A stretch of 64,000 nucleotides of DNA. Origin: Thunnus maccoyii (lineage: Eukaryota > Chordata > Actinopteri > Scombriformes > Scombridae). The stretch lies in the NCBI RefSeq assembly GCF_910596095.1, contig NC_056542.1:28774957-28838956 (forward strand), in the 5' to 3' direction. A model generated the notes under the pieces. It was not told the DNA's origin. It searched no databases and saw only the letters and a program-made list of their open reading frames with translations. A program made the position numbers and the translations under genes. Below, in pieces: positions 27,195 to 40,160 of this stretch (the first letter of the stretch is position 1; each line of letters begins with the position of its first letter).

Positions 27195-30100
27195 ATGATG
27201 ATGATGATGTCCCCGTGGGACCGCTGGTACTCCACCAGCTGCTGTCTGTGTTGCCATGTCCGCACAGGAACCATCATCCTGGGCGTCTGGTACATGGTGA
27301 GCACCGCCTATCTGTCTGTCACTCACTGCATCCATCAGGGAAAACATGACCTCATCAGAAACGACTCATTATATATTCAGATATTTTATGATCTAATCTG
27401 CATTTTTGTGTGTTTTTCATCATTATAAACATCTTGATTCTACTTATGATTATTTATCTTCTTTTAGTTTATTTACTTGTAGAGGCGAATATAGAAAAAA
27501 GTAGAACAAATCTTAAATTAACATAAGGTTAAATTTGTTTTTGGACTGAATGAAAACTATGTTGCCTTGATTATGTGTCATTCAAATCTAAATGTTGAAA
27601 ATGAATGAATTGTCAGTTGTGTTCAATGCACCAGTCTGTCAGTGTGAGCATGCAGCAGGAGAGGGTTAACTAAACCAAACACCACATGTGGAAAAATCCT
27701 CTGTCCTCCCTATGAATAAATTAGCAGCGGGCCTCTTCAGGTAGCAGGTTTTGTGTCAGGCTGCCTATTGACTGCAGAGAATTTTCCATTACATTCACCT
27801 GATCAATGGGGATGTATGAGTCATCTGCATAATGAGCTGCACCGGCCAGACCAAAACAAAGGCTTCTGTACTGTATGTGCCTGGACTTAGAGGTTTTACA
27901 GTAGATATACACGTTTAACATCACTACACTATCTCTAGGCTTAATCATCATCTTTGTGGTTTCTACAGCCACTACCTGAAGAAAGTCAGAGTATATAAAG
28001 ATTAATATTTCCTTATTTTTCCTGCATCTCATGATGAATTCATTACACGTCAGCTGACAGAATGACACACTGCCCGCCGCCTGCTCATCCATATTGTTGC
28101 CTTTATCTGCCCATATGTTCTCTGTCCTTAAGCTCATCAATGCCGTGGTGTTACTCATCCTGCTCACAGCGCTCAGTGATCCTGAGCAATACCACCTGAC
28201 CAGCGCTGAATTGGCCAATGACCTGGATGTCATGGATGACGCCAGTAAGTAGCCCAGAAGGCCAGTGTTTTACAGTAGATAGCTCAGAGCTGTAAACTAG
28301 CTTGGAGAGGACAGGACTACATTATGTATTTTGTATTGTCATATATTTACTGATTTTCTCACATATAATCACATCTAATGTGGTTCAGTAAGCAGCTTTT
28401 TCCTGTTAGAAATCAGCCTCTGTAGTGCCTCTGTTGTATCTGAAACTAAATCCCCGACAATTGACTGTGACAGATGACTTAATCTCTTCTCGCGGGCTCA
28501 TAGGCTCAATTGTGTTGTCAACTGATTAATAGAAGGATTTATTATGTTATTAGAGGGACCTCACACATTTGTCCAGACGATGGTCAGGACCTCTTTTTAA
28601 ATCAAACACCGCAGACATGCACGCCCAATGTCCATCTGTGCAGAGCATTTGAAAAGCCTTCTTAACAGACCAGGTGTACACTGGAACAGTCTGACTGGAG
28701 GCGGGCCACAATGTGAGCTGCTGGTAGCCTCTGATTGGGAATGACTGTATTGTCCCAGTTCCAGGAGATTAGGCTGTCCGATGATCCATTACTGCAGGCT
28801 GGGCCAGCTGCTGCCACCCCTGCATTAGTCCCACACTTGACCTGAAAAACGACTCCCTCTCGTAGGATCAAGAAACACTGTAATGTGGTTCGGTTGTTTC
28901 AGCACTGCAGAATGATCATGTCTGACAAGAAACCAGCTGAAGTGACAGTTGTTGTGTGTTTTTTTTTTACTTTTTATGCTTCTGTCACTCCATATGGGTC
29001 GGAGATATGCAGCTGATTTCACTGAATAATAAATATGATAATCAACTGCAAGTGATTCAGGACCTTATTGATGCTTTTCCTGCCAAATAACTCAGTGTGT
29101 GTTTGATATCTCGCCTTTGTTGACAAAGGCACTTGTCATCATTTTTGGTGCATTGGCTCAAAAATATAATTCAGAACAGCATCAAAGCCTGTTCAGCAGC
29201 GCATCAAATATTCAAAACAGATAGATAGGATGAAAGAATAAGCCTGTAAGGTAATGAACAGTGCTCTGCTATTACCCTGCTATTCTGTTGTTGATGAACA
29301 CTGGAGGGACAAAATGTTGGATTTATTGCTCCATGTCACACTAACTGAAATTAGAAATAGTTTGACTTTAAGGGAAATATGTTTATTTGGAGGTGCCTAT
29401 AGTCAGGAGGCAATTAGCTTAGCTGAGCATAAAGACCGAAAGCAGTGGAAAAGAGCTGGTGTGTCTCTTTCCAAAGTTATCAAATACACCTATCAACACT
29501 TCAAATCTAACATCTTTACATTTCTGTTTGTGTACAAATTAAACAAAGCTAGTCCCCGTGCAGTTTTTATGCTAGCTTTATAGCTTCATTTAGCTCATTG
29601 TTTTGGTTTTACAGCCCACAACTTTTTTTGGTTCATTCTCACCACTCTCAGCAGCTGTTTTAAGCAAACAAGCTCTAAAAATCCCCACTGTATAAAACCT
29701 GCCCAACACCAGACTTCAGACAGACAAAGGTAGCGGATATTATTTATGGTGGAAACCAAAAAAAAGAGCTCAAAGGAGAATATTGGAGTTACATTCATCA
29801 GGTGGGCAGAATCACTGCACCAAACGAATGCTAATGTTTCTCTTTATCTATGTAAACAGGCAACTTTTTGTTAACAAGTTTGTCATATCAACTTAAAAGG
29901 TGATAATGTGTCACTACTCTCAAGTGGCCCAAAAAATCTGTTATTGCAGGTGGAAAACTTAATCGACTTTTGATGCTAGGCGAAGTTTCTCCTATTGACA
30001 GCATACTGGTTTGTATAAATAATTGGTGTTTGATTTTCCAAAGACCTGATTCAGCCCCCACATATGAAATGCAGCTAAATTATATTCTGGGAAAGCGTCA

Positions 30101-33100
30101 AATTCTTTTATGAGAAAACATGATTCATCCTGTGGCTCAGAGGTGCTAAATATTCATGATCAGTTCATAATAGAATCTATTTTCATGGCATTTTAATGGG
30201 TCACAGGACACAAATGTTCTGCCACTGAATAAACTACTTTTCCTTGTATCGCTGCATGTATTTTAATTCTGCCCTGTGTCATCCTTATGTAACAGAATGA
30301 TTAGTTCTGTTATTTTGAGTTGATATGAGGTCAGGCTGACATGTACTGTAGCGAATCACATAGTAGAGGTTAATTCCTTGTCTGGTTGACAGATGCAGCA
30401 TGTCATTTATCTTAAAAACATTTTTTTATGCGGATCAACCAGACATGATGTTGTAAACATTTTTTGACTTGGAATTAAACCTGCCTTTATCAAAGTGACC
30501 TTACACTCACTATGACTACACCTCTCTCTGATCCAGACATGTGCATTGCCTCAGCGATCTCTCTGCTGATGATACTCATATGTGGGATGGCAACATATGG
30601 TGCATACAAGGTAAACTAATGATTTATTTGTTTTTTAAACAAAATGTTCTGCACTCTTATACAATGATTGTGTTAGTCAGACTGCAGAGGTGGAACTCAA
30701 CTAGATAACAGTCATTTAGAGCAGGTGTTGTGATGGAAGTGAAGTGATTGTCAGACTGAATGATTATTAATGTTGCAAGCTACGGTGAAAATGTTGCTGA
30801 AGGGCACCATTCTACTGCTTTTATGCACATAAACTGCAGCTATTTTTAGAGTCTTCTCCTGTTTTATTATTTCAAACACACTGTAATCTCCCTGCAACCT
30901 AGTTCAAGCTCTGATTTATGTCCAGAGAGTTGCTTAAAGAGCTCAGCTTGATTCTCTGCTCTCAGATCCTAAATATCCTAAATACCTAAAACAGATATCT
31001 CTGTTTCAGCTGCGTGCCGCCTGGATCATCCCATTCTTCTGCTACCAAATATTTGACTTTGCTCTCAACACCCTGGTCGCTGTCAGCATTGTGGTTTACC
31101 CGAACACGATACAGGATTACCTGCAGCAACTGGTAAGAAACCTCTCAAGTGAAGTCAGTGACACCTAATAGGGTGTCACTGACTTTTTTTGCAGTTCACA
31201 AAGGTTTTTTCAAAAGCACTTGCCATTCAATCATCTCACATGTCAGTATCGATGCACAGCCACAGCTGCCTTTACTGTCTAATGAGTGGTACTCTGTAAC
31301 CTCAAATGAACTCTTTCTGACCCCTCTGCAGCCTGATAACTTTCCCTACAAAGAGGAGATCGCTGCTCTCAGTAATGTGTGCTTGGTCCTCATCGTGCTG
31401 CTCTTTATTGGCTGTATTCTCGGCTTCAAGGTAAAGTTTGCTTCCCTTCTTTTATGTTTTTATTCTGCAGCAGGTTTTTGCAGGCCTGCTAAGCTCACAA
31501 CACATTTTCTTAGAGCAGATGTGGCTTTATATTGACTTAAGTGGGGTGAAAATGAATTTGCTTTGACCAATCCTGAGGAACAGACACCTCAAAAAGTACA
31601 AGACGTGTTGAATCATAGTTCCAGTTGACCTTTTTCACAGCAGTCATTTTTAGTTGTCACAGTAGGAAAAGCACAAGTGTTACTAATATCATTAACAATG
31701 GCTCTGCTCTGTTGAAGTGTCCCAGTAAGCCATGACAGTGTGACAGTGAGCAAGCATTCACATTACCAGTACAATACAACTGTGACGTGTCACAATGTCC
31801 TCTGTGAAAAAGGCTGATGAAAATATTTCTGACTGATGACAGTAGAAATAATACTAAGTTTGGTTTGATGCTGTTGGCCTTTCTGCATTACTGGAACAAT
31901 TTAATATCACAGTGACTAATTACTTGTTCAATCAGTCTTTAGCCAAACTAGTGGTGTGGCTCTAATGACGGCAATATCTCAGTCAGCCCAACACTTTGGT
32001 GCACACTGAAATATCTCATCAACTGTTCACTGTCACAACATTTTGTACAGACATTTATGGTCCCAGAAGATGAGGCATACTGACTGTGGTGATCCTAGCA
32101 CCATGACATTTACATTTTTGGCTTTAAGTGAAATGTCTCTGGATGTTGGTTGTTGTGGTTATAATGCAACTCTGCCAACAACCAAAAATATTAGTATTTT
32201 ATAACTACCAATGTAAGTCTGAGATTTCAAGACAAACATCTTTTAACTGCAGCCGTTGATAACACAATAATATATTTTGTATTAACATAGATAAGAGAGT
32301 TTTCTGACTTGAAACCTCATATTCCCTCAGAGTTTGTATTTGTATCAGCAGTGGTGTCTGGAGTCATTTCAGGATGATGCAGTAATTCACTTTGCACAAT
32401 CAGCATCATTATCACAGTGTCAGTATCATTTACGTTGGAATGTGAGGTAAATTGAGTGATCTCTATTGCAGCAAATGGCTTTCTGCAGATTCCTGCGGAG
32501 GCTGTTAAAATAACTTAGCTGCCAGAGCTTTAAGGGGCTTCTTAATTGGGTTATTATAGAAGTTTGAGCTCTAGGTTTATTCGATGCTAGTGGCTGTAGC
32601 AGATGGTGTTGTGTTCGGCCGGGGAGTTCCAGCAGCAAGCTGCCTGCTGAGAGCCAGATTGTTCCTGGATGAGAGAAGACAACAGGAACTGGGGTTTTTG
32701 GTACCCTGAAGTGATGTATGACCCTCAGATTTAACCTGAAAACAGAATCTGCATTCAACAAGTGAGAGAGTGGATTATTACTTATATTTTATGTGGTTTT
32801 CTTTCCGAGTTTAACCTCTGTTAGTGAGAGTGTGTTTGGACAGGACAGTCTCTCCAACGCAATGAGACATGGTGTGCAGGACACTATGTTGTCATGGTGC
32901 CATCTGTGTCTGCTGGTGTGCAGAAAATACATGACATAAATGTTACATCACAGCTTCCCTGCGGACCAGATGACCTAATTATATTTTAGAACACCTTGGT
33001 ACATTCATTTGCAGAATAATGAGGAAAAGCAGATTTTGTTGAAACTACAGTACTGTTGGAACTGTGCTTGAAAATACCAGCTATGTGCGATGTGAAGACA

Positions 33101-36100
33101 AGTATACTCATATGATAAATTGGCTGAATTTATTAATTACCATAACCTATGTAGTATTATTGATTTGCTGAATAATAGATCATATTGGATATTGACTTTA
33201 TGCTGTTCACAATTCTAATTTGTGTTTTTGTTCACTCTGTTTGACATCAGGCTTACCTGATAGCATGTGTGTGGAACTGCTACAGATACGTAAGCGGCCG
33301 AGGCACCTCTGAAATCCTGCTCTATGTTACAACCAATGACACAACGGTAAGTCACGTTGGATAATCTGTACTCAAAATAAACTACAGTGCTCATGTTCAT
33401 GGTAATGAAGGAACATGTCACCCAGTGTAATGCTGTGATTTTTAATAGTATTTGGACAACAATGGAGCTCTACAGCATAGAGGAATAAGACAAAAAATAT
33501 AGATTATCACCAGACTTATTCTTTAAACAAAAGATGGAAGAACATTGACACCGGGCTGAGTCAATGCTCTGTTTAGCTGTTCAATTTTCTAGGAAATCAC
33601 ACTACGGTTAAGTAAAACTGTAGAAAAAAAAGGACTTTTCTACCTTTTCTTCCTGTCAGACCACCTGTGTGAATGCTAGTAACATTTTCCAATGAGCTGT
33701 TAACTCAACGTCTTTCTAGAAAGCTCAACAGATGTCTGAGGGCTTTCACTTCAACGCCAATAATACAGACATTCCTCGTGTGCAGCTGAACAAATACTTC
33801 TGTCAGTGTTAACTATAAGATAAATATTTTCGCAACAGATTATAATGTCCGACAAGCCAAGCGAATGATTTACAAGTCAGCGGATATTAATGAAATGTAG
33901 AGGTTCACCATATAAAATGAACACATCAGATTAAGTTTAAAAAGCAGCATTGTACGTGTGAGTAATAATGTATGTATATTGCTACCATATTCACAGTCCA
34001 TTATACTGCCTTTTATGTCTATATTTTCATTTAGAGAGCCAACATAAAACAAGACCTGATCTTGATTTTCTGCTTTATTCTTCTTCCAAAGGAAACAAAA
34101 CAAATGCTGTGGAAAAATGATTTCCTTATTCTTTCCAGACCGCAAGTCACGTTTTTTATCGTCTGTGTAGGCTTCCTCTGCTCCGGCCATCATGGCAACT
34201 GTAAAGTCATCATGTTGGGGGAGGAAGGAAGTATAAAGTTGGGCTATCAGAGCAGATATTACACAGGCTAGTATGCATGGATGATCAGAGTTAGAAGGAG
34301 AGATGAGGAGCCATGCTGGCGAAGCCATTATGACGGTGGCTGAGGCACAGTAGTAGTACAGTAAGAGAACTGTGGTGTCCTGTTGCTCAGGTCTGGCTGC
34401 TACAGCGCCTGCTGCCCACACACCTATTATAACTACTGTACTTATACTTTGACAGAAAGGAGAAGAAAAATCAGGCTGTAAAAACACCAATGACTTGTTT
34501 TGACTATCGCAAAATGCAGTTGTGAGGAAAAAGCGAATATTTTTGGTTTTCAACATGAACTCTCAAGGAGCTGGCTTCCCCTTGAGACCATATTTGATCT
34601 TGCAGTACATCGGCTTTCACAGGTATTTTGAGAAATCTGTACTCTGCAGTCTGCAGCTTAAGACTCCTCTGAGTGTAACATTCCACACAATTGGAAACAA
34701 TTCATGACACTCAACAGCTATATACACTGTATGGCTTAATGTAATGTTTTGGGTCTTTTAAGAAACAGAGACTTCCACAGGCTCATGATGTGTAAAACAC
34801 CTGAGCTGTAAAGAGAAAAACAGGAGACCGCTCTCCAAACAAACTGACATCATTAGTGAAAAGTGCCAGAGAACCTGCAGCCTGCCCCTTTATTTCCTGA
34901 CGTTAGCTTCACCTCTGCAGGTATGCTTTTTCAATCAGAGCCAGGCATATTCAATTGGTCCTTCCCACAGACTGCAGGCAGGTTTGTGGCTTTTGGTTAG
35001 CAGCTTGCATGGCTACACATCAGTTATACTGTGGTTGTGTCAAGGGTCCACTAATGCATTCCATACGAGTCGAATTCCTGGACGTACACACTCACACCTA
35101 CACAGTTAGGTGCTTTTTCCGACAATAAGTGACCCTTAAAAGTCCTCATAGAAAAAAAGATGATTTATTTCTCTGAATGACGTTGATATAGGTGATGATT
35201 CAACCATTAATTAGTCAGGCACTCTTGAGATTTCCGGCTTTCAAACTTTCTAGCTGGTATTGGAACAAAGGATTACTTGTGAGACTCTTCGCCATTGCTT
35301 TGCATTTTAACTGATCAACAACAGTAGAACAATAAAAAGCCCCATTCTGAGACTGAAAGAAGTACATGATAATGAGGTGTAGTAATTACAATATTTGAAT
35401 GGCTGTATATCCTCTCTGTTAGACATTTCTGTTGGATCTGCAGCCCTCATCAGCCAGCTTTTTATTTCTGTCAGTGACAGGCCACTTCAGTTCAATATAC
35501 ACATACACATATTGATTTGTGTAGAAGGAACCATTCACCAATAGAGTCTGTTAAAGGTTATTGATTATTTAATGACCAAGTACTCCTTAAAAGATGAGAG
35601 TGGTTTATCTTCACAAAGGAAAGACTGGGCCTGTCTTTATTGACTGAAACCCTCAGTGACTCATTATTTTAAATGTGAGTTAGGCTGGTCAGACACACGG
35701 TGTTGTTGCATACAAAGTCAACTGAACCATTAAGACGGCCGACAAGCCTGTTTGCCATGGTGTCAACAGCAAAGCCAGAATGGGTGTTGAGTCACACCTA
35801 AGATGTTCTGACTCCACACAGCGTTAGCTTTGCTTTCCTGCTGATGTTGATTAACTGAGAAAGAGGAAGTGTAGATTCACACATTTGTTGGAAGGAAACA
35901 CTTTCTTGTGAATGTTGTTAAGATGTGTGAACAGGTTTATTATAGCAATCGTGATAAAAACACTGCATTTCTACAGAAACATTTGTGCTTTTTGGAACAC
36001 AAACCAACAGGGAAACATCAGAAATCCTTGGAAATTAGTCAGTTAATCATTTTGTCAAGTAACAGGACACTCAGCACTGAGCAGGGACATCTGTCCAACA

Positions 36101-37322
36101 GAAACTGTTGTCCAACTGCAGAACAGGTGGACCCAAATGCAGGAGACTGCAGGCAGAGCAAGGCTGAAGAATACCTTCTTTATTTTAGACTCATGCAGGC
36201 AAAACAAAGCTGGCAGATCAGCACGAAACAGAAAGAGAATATAGAACAAGGCAGAGCAGAACAAAGGATCCAACAAAACTGGACTGAAAAACCAGGACTT
36301 AAATACAAAGTAAACTGACGAGGGGATGAGGTGCATGTTGAACAGGAGAATAAGAAAGGAGCTGACAGGCTGGGAAGTCACAAGGAGCAGGGCAGGGCTA
36401 ACGAGGCGTGAAGCAGGGCAGGTGTGGCGCACAGGAACACAGAAGGGAAACACAGAACAAACAGAAAACCAAAAAACCCAGAAAACACATTATAACCATG
36501 CACAAACCATCCCAGAACTCACATGAACACAACTTAAGTGCATCTGTCCTTCTTCCCACTAAGTGCAGTCTTAAACAGGCAGGAAAGCCTGAGGGCATCT
36601 GGTGGAGGGACATAAAGCCAGACTGGGACAGAACCATAACAAACTGTGGCTTATCTGTGATGCACATGGACAGCCATCAGCTCAGCGGTGCAGTACTCAC
36701 CGCTTACTTTTGCAAGCTGCTAGTATGCTACACTAAACTACACTGCACTATGCTAAATATTTTTTCATCTGATTTATTCTATTGTTTTAGTCTCAAAGTT
36801 CTTCGTGTCAACCCATTGAAGTCTCTCTGTGTATGAAATGTGCCTTGTTGCCTTGACCTACATACTTGTGTTACACATGTTACATAATCAGATTTAGTTA
36901 AAATCCTGCAGTTTAGCCTCTTTATTAGGAAATCATGATGGTTACTATGCCATTTGTTCTCTCTCTGGGCTTATGAATATTTGTCTTAATCCAAAGCACA
37001 GTTTTATAGTTTGTTTCTTCTGTTTGGAATTACACCAAACCTGCTGTAATATTATGCAAATTTAACAAAAACATGTTTAGACACTGATAGAACTAAAATG
37101 ACTATAATAGGCCATAATAATGTATGCTGTGATTCAAATTTTTAGTTTGGCACAAGTGATTTTAAATTGCACCTGCTGTCTTGTAAAGCCGAATATTAAA
37201 AGCGCTCATAATATTTTCTCCATTTCCTTCTTTATTTCCAGGTGCTGCTACCCCCGTATGATGACAGTGTCAGCATCCCGCCTAAGCAGGCTCCTCCACC
37301 CTACTCCACTGCTACAGCATGA
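27195..37322 (+). CDS. laptm4b: Lysosomal-associated transmembrane protein 4B, complete, 7 exons
   Basis: Exons 27195-27296, 28133-28244, 30537-30610, 31010-31132, 31332-31430, 33251-33346 and 37242-37322 join to 228 residues, close to the 226-residue human short form. The N-terminus [20 protein letters not shown] has the Cys-rich cytosolic segment of the family. Four hydrophobic helices follow, including [27 protein letters not shown] and [16 protein letters not shown]. The C-terminus keeps two PPxY motifs (LLPPYDD and APPPYST) that in mammals recruit WW-domain NEDD4 ligases for lysosomal sorting. LAPTM4B acts in late endosomes and lysosomes on ceramide, amino-acid and EGFR trafficking. Five consecutive ATG codons open the frame (27195-27209), so the exact start is uncertain by up to four residues. 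LAPTM4A is the main alternative; position next to mtdh and matn2 favours 4B. Confidence 0.96.
29377..29590. repeat. Degenerate teleost interspersed repeat in laptm4b intron 2
   Basis: The phrases TTAGCTTAGCTGAGCATAAA, CCAAAGTTATCAAATACACC and a following ACACTTCAAATCTAAC match, with many changes, a repeat abundant in percomorph fish genomes. Intron 2 (28245-30536, 2.3 kb) shows no other gene-like content outside this and the adjoining copy at 29590-29905. Confidence 0.45.
29590..29905. repeat. Interspersed repeat, copy A (paralogous to 43590-43985)
   Basis: This stretch is recognisably similar to 43590-43985. Shared landmarks in the same order are a CAGACAGACAAAG phrase, an ATCAGGTGG phrase, AATGCTAATGTT and a TATCAACTTAA end. 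Similarity is interrupted by indels, so the copies are old. The class cannot be told from sequence alone. Confidence 0.55.
31985..32170. repeat. Degenerate teleost interspersed repeat in laptm4b intron 5
   Basis: The run CACTTTGGTGCACACTGAAA, then TTTTGTACAGACATT, ATGGTCCCAGAAGATGA and TGACTGTGGTGATCC is a decayed copy of a repeat family I recognise from percomorph genomes. Ends are unclear. The rest of intron 5 (31431-33250) shows no gene. Confidence 0.5.
33870..34556 (-). other. 228-codon antisense open frame in laptm4b intron 6, function unknown
   Basis: The minus strand is open for 228 codons here, the longest open frame in the window that is not explained by a recognised gene. The middle, about 34130-34450, is richer in G+C than its flanks and would encode three hydrophobic stretches (for example [14 protein letters not shown] and [14 protein letters not shown]) followed by an acidic/basic tail. 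I recognise no family. It has no evident promoter or splice context and may be chance; it could also be a decayed exon or retrocopy. Confidence 0.15.
36109..36641 (-). mobile_element. Probable solo LTR with 6-bp target duplication
   Basis: A 533-bp block begins TG and ends CA on either strand and is flanked by the identical hexamer AACTGT at 36103-36108 and 36642-36647. Read on the minus strand it starts TGTTATGGTTCTGTCCC and carries a poly(A) signal (AATAAA, about 36178-36183) late in the element, as expected of an LTR. No internal retroelement genes are present on either side. It lies in laptm4b intron 6 and resembles a family I know from many teleosts. Some open frames across it are by-products. 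Confidence 0.65.
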
Positions 37323-38270
37323 AAACATTCCCAGGATCCTGCTGACTGGACCTTGCTGATAATGAAACCCCAGCAAAATGTATGCACCACACTGCCTCTC
37401 CAGTGTACAGTATATTCATGGATATATTGTTGCTACACACACATACAGTACAATACACCATGCATGCACTGACACGTACAAAGCCATCTCACACACCACT
37501 ACCACCACCGTGACCTCTCACCCCTTCTTGTTATTTATTGATGAACTCATATACTTGCTGTAACTCTTCCATGTATCCATCCCGTCTCTGTTAGTATAAT
37601 TCCAGAAATGATGTGCATTTTTATGCATTTGGATCTGGGTGAAATAACATATGAAAGCACTAGAAAGTTTGATAGATGATAGATTATATATATTTTTATG
37701 AATTCTCTTTATGCTCTGTGTGTACCTGTAATAGTATTTTGTGAATCCGACCTTTGATAGACATTAACTTATGCACAACTTCAAAAACTGACGATTTTAT
37801 TGCCCACAGTAATGCGTGACTAGTCGTCAAGTGTTTCCTGTTTGTCTCTGCTCGTGATCAGGGTTGGATTGCCTTCATTCATAACTTTCTCTCTGATGGG
37901 GTGCACTTTAAAGTATGTGAAGTGTCATCTTGACTGGAAGTTTCCCAAAGAAATGCATCTGCCTGTATTCTGACATGATCAAAGAGCAACCTAGTGTATA
38001 TCGAACATATCACCTTCTTTTATTGTTATATTCATCTGAAGACAGAATCGTCTTGTGTGTTGAGTTGTGCTGGTTGACCTTCATAACTTTTAAATGTAAT
38101 GTAATTGTGTGTTTCTACTGATTGATGAGAAATGTCTTGGGTTGCTATTTATTTATTTTGACAGTGCAGACTGATCTGGAATCAGTTTGTTCTTTGAAGT
38201 CATGATGAATGAGTTGCTCATGAGAAATTGGTGTAATGACTAGATCGGGCCTCTCTACGTTCAGGAGCTC

Positions 38271-38276
38271 AATAAA
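38271..38276 (+). terminator. laptm4b: laptm4b polyadenylation signal
   Basis: AATAAA about 950 bp after the laptm4b stop is followed by a TG/T-rich stretch. Another AATAAA is at 38433-38438. The 37323-38300 stretch is the likely 3' UTR. Confidence 0.55.
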
Positions 38277-38439
38277 TATGGACCCTGTGTGTTTTTTCAA
38301 TTAAGCTGATGGGGCTTCTGGTCTGTGTAAACACGCAAGTCTGTTGCACCAGATGCAGTTATTGCCAAGCTGCTCCCTGGACATAAAATATTCTGCGAGG
38401 ACACAAAAGTCAAAGCTGAGGACTGCTGCTGTAATAAAG

Positions 38440-39640
38440 ATGTGACATTTATTTGTCTATTAAAATTTCACCAACAGATGTTTGTGTTTCGTTTGCATAT
38501 GAAGTAGAAGCTTTAGCATGAACTCAAATATTTTGTCTCACATTTTTGTACCGAGGACCAAGTTGAGGAAAACTTAAAGTACATTACTTAACATATACTT
38601 ATTAATGTGGGCGTTATTTAGAATCATTTAGAAGAAAAATGTGCACTGCTGACACTGACTCTGTATCCTCAGCTGAAATGGCAGATGTGGCCCTGGAAAC
38701 TATTTGTAAGAGGTGACTGCTGTGTATAAAAGTTCATTGTGTGGCGGGCAGGTACCCCCAGAGTGGTTGGAATAATGATGACTGCCCTTACCAGGTCTTT
38801 CCATAAACTGCTGCACAACTGGGGATGTGGATAGTTTATCCAAACATCACTCATAAAATTACATGTTATGTGACTTTTACAGTAGCTTTTAGTTGGACTG
38901 TCTGACAACATGAATTAATGGTATTTTCTCTTTGACTTCAAATATGTTTTCCCTGTGAGATCCTGGCTTTATAACAGCTTATTCTCAAATGGTTTTGAAT
39001 TATTCAGGTTATACTGTAGGAATAAGCAGACAAATCTGCACAAATGCAGACTCTGAACTTTTAAATATTATTTAAAATCAGGTAGAAATAATTGTCTCCA
39101 CATTTTCGTCTCATAAAACATGTCACAAACAAATACAAACCTTGTGAGTTGTGCACAAAGATCCAGCTAAGTCAGGGCCCTTAAATGTCTCAATTCAGTG
39201 CCTAAAATTTCTTTTAATTTGTAAAATGAGGGATTAAGTTGTCTAAATTAATCCTAAAATTAAATTAACGCTTAATATATGGACAGACTGATGAGTACAA
39301 GCAAGATATAGAGCTTGACTTTGACTCAAATTCAACTAGTTTACCCCTTACAGTTACTTATTCCATGCCCATTCTACCTTAATCTTCATATGAAACATCT
39401 AAAGAGGATTTTAAGATATATTCAGGAGTTCAGTCTCAGCTATCAGGAATCAAAGTGAGTAAAATTATCTGGAAGAAACATACTGTTTTTTAAAGTTAAA
39501 CAAGAGGCGTCTCTGTGGTTGGAGTCAGAGGCGAAACAGGGGGAGTAAACAGAGAAACAGAGAGTGGATGGAGTAAGGGGCAGAGCAATGCAAGTGCCTG
39601 AACAGATACAGAAAGACAGACGGCTGGGATATATGCATGT
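38440..39640. other. laptm4b-matn2 intergenic region, nothing recognised
   Basis: About 1.2 kb of AT-rich sequence with no coding-like frame, RNA gene or clear repeat. Confidence 0.5.
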
Positions 39641-39733
39641 TCACAATCTGGAGCTCCTTTCTTGACTCTTTGCTGGGATTTATTCAGAAACTTTATTTGC
39701 AGGAGTTGAAAATTTGTCGGTCTTGATAACAAG
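39640..39733 (+). other. matn2: Candidate non-coding first exon of the matrilin gene
   Basis: A strong donor (AAG|GTAAGT) at 39733/39734 ends a stretch with no start codon in a useful frame, about 2.4 kb upstream of the exon with the signal peptide. A TATA-like GATATATGC is at 39629-39637. A spliced 5' UTR exon would fit, since the coding exon appears to have its own acceptor at 42117-42118. The left edge is a guess. Confidence 0.35.
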
Positions 39734-40107
39734 GTAAGTAGTTTTTAATTTATTGTCCTGATAATAAATGGACATTTTTATACTGGAGCAATACCTTCTT
39801 TACCTACATATAACTTTTTTTTGTTAAGAGAAGTAATAATTTTTCTTCAACTTTTTTATTTTTAAAAACATGGAAAAAATGTGGATTCACCAGCCGCCAC
39901 CTGTTCTGTATTTACTTAAGGTCAGGCAACATTTTCTTTTGGCTGCATCATGAAAAGCCATCAAGGTCTAAAATGTGCAAAACAAATCAGTTCCCATGAA
40001 ACATCGGTACATGCTGTTTTGTATTTCATAGTAAACACACATCCTTGCCTTTAATTCATGAGGAAATGTAAGAGGTGTTGCTCTGTGATGAAATCCAACC
40101 ATCTCAG

Positions 40108-40108
<1 letters not shown>

Positions 40109-40158
<50 letters not shown>
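40109..40158. repeat. (CA)n microsatellite, about 25 units
   Basis: Uninterrupted CA dinucleotides between the candidate non-coding exon and the first coding exon of the matrilin gene. Confidence 0.95.

Positions 40159-40160
<2 letters not shown>

Larger units (their letters stand above)
33347..37241 (+). other. laptm4b intron 6, longest intron of the gene
   Basis: 3.9 kb between the exon coding for the last helix and the PPxY-tail exon. Apart from the antisense frame at 33870-34556 and the probable solo LTR at 36109-36641, nothing gene-like is seen. Confidence 0.6.

Noticed and set aside
27721-28233. 170-codon minus-strand frame over laptm4b exon 2
   Set aside because: It overlaps the conserved exon and intron on the opposite strand; the laptm4b frame explains the coding signal and the deduced protein resembles nothing known.
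35908-36836. Several 130-140-codon frames on both strands
   Set aside because: They run across the probable solo LTR and its flanks and have no start or splice context of a gene.
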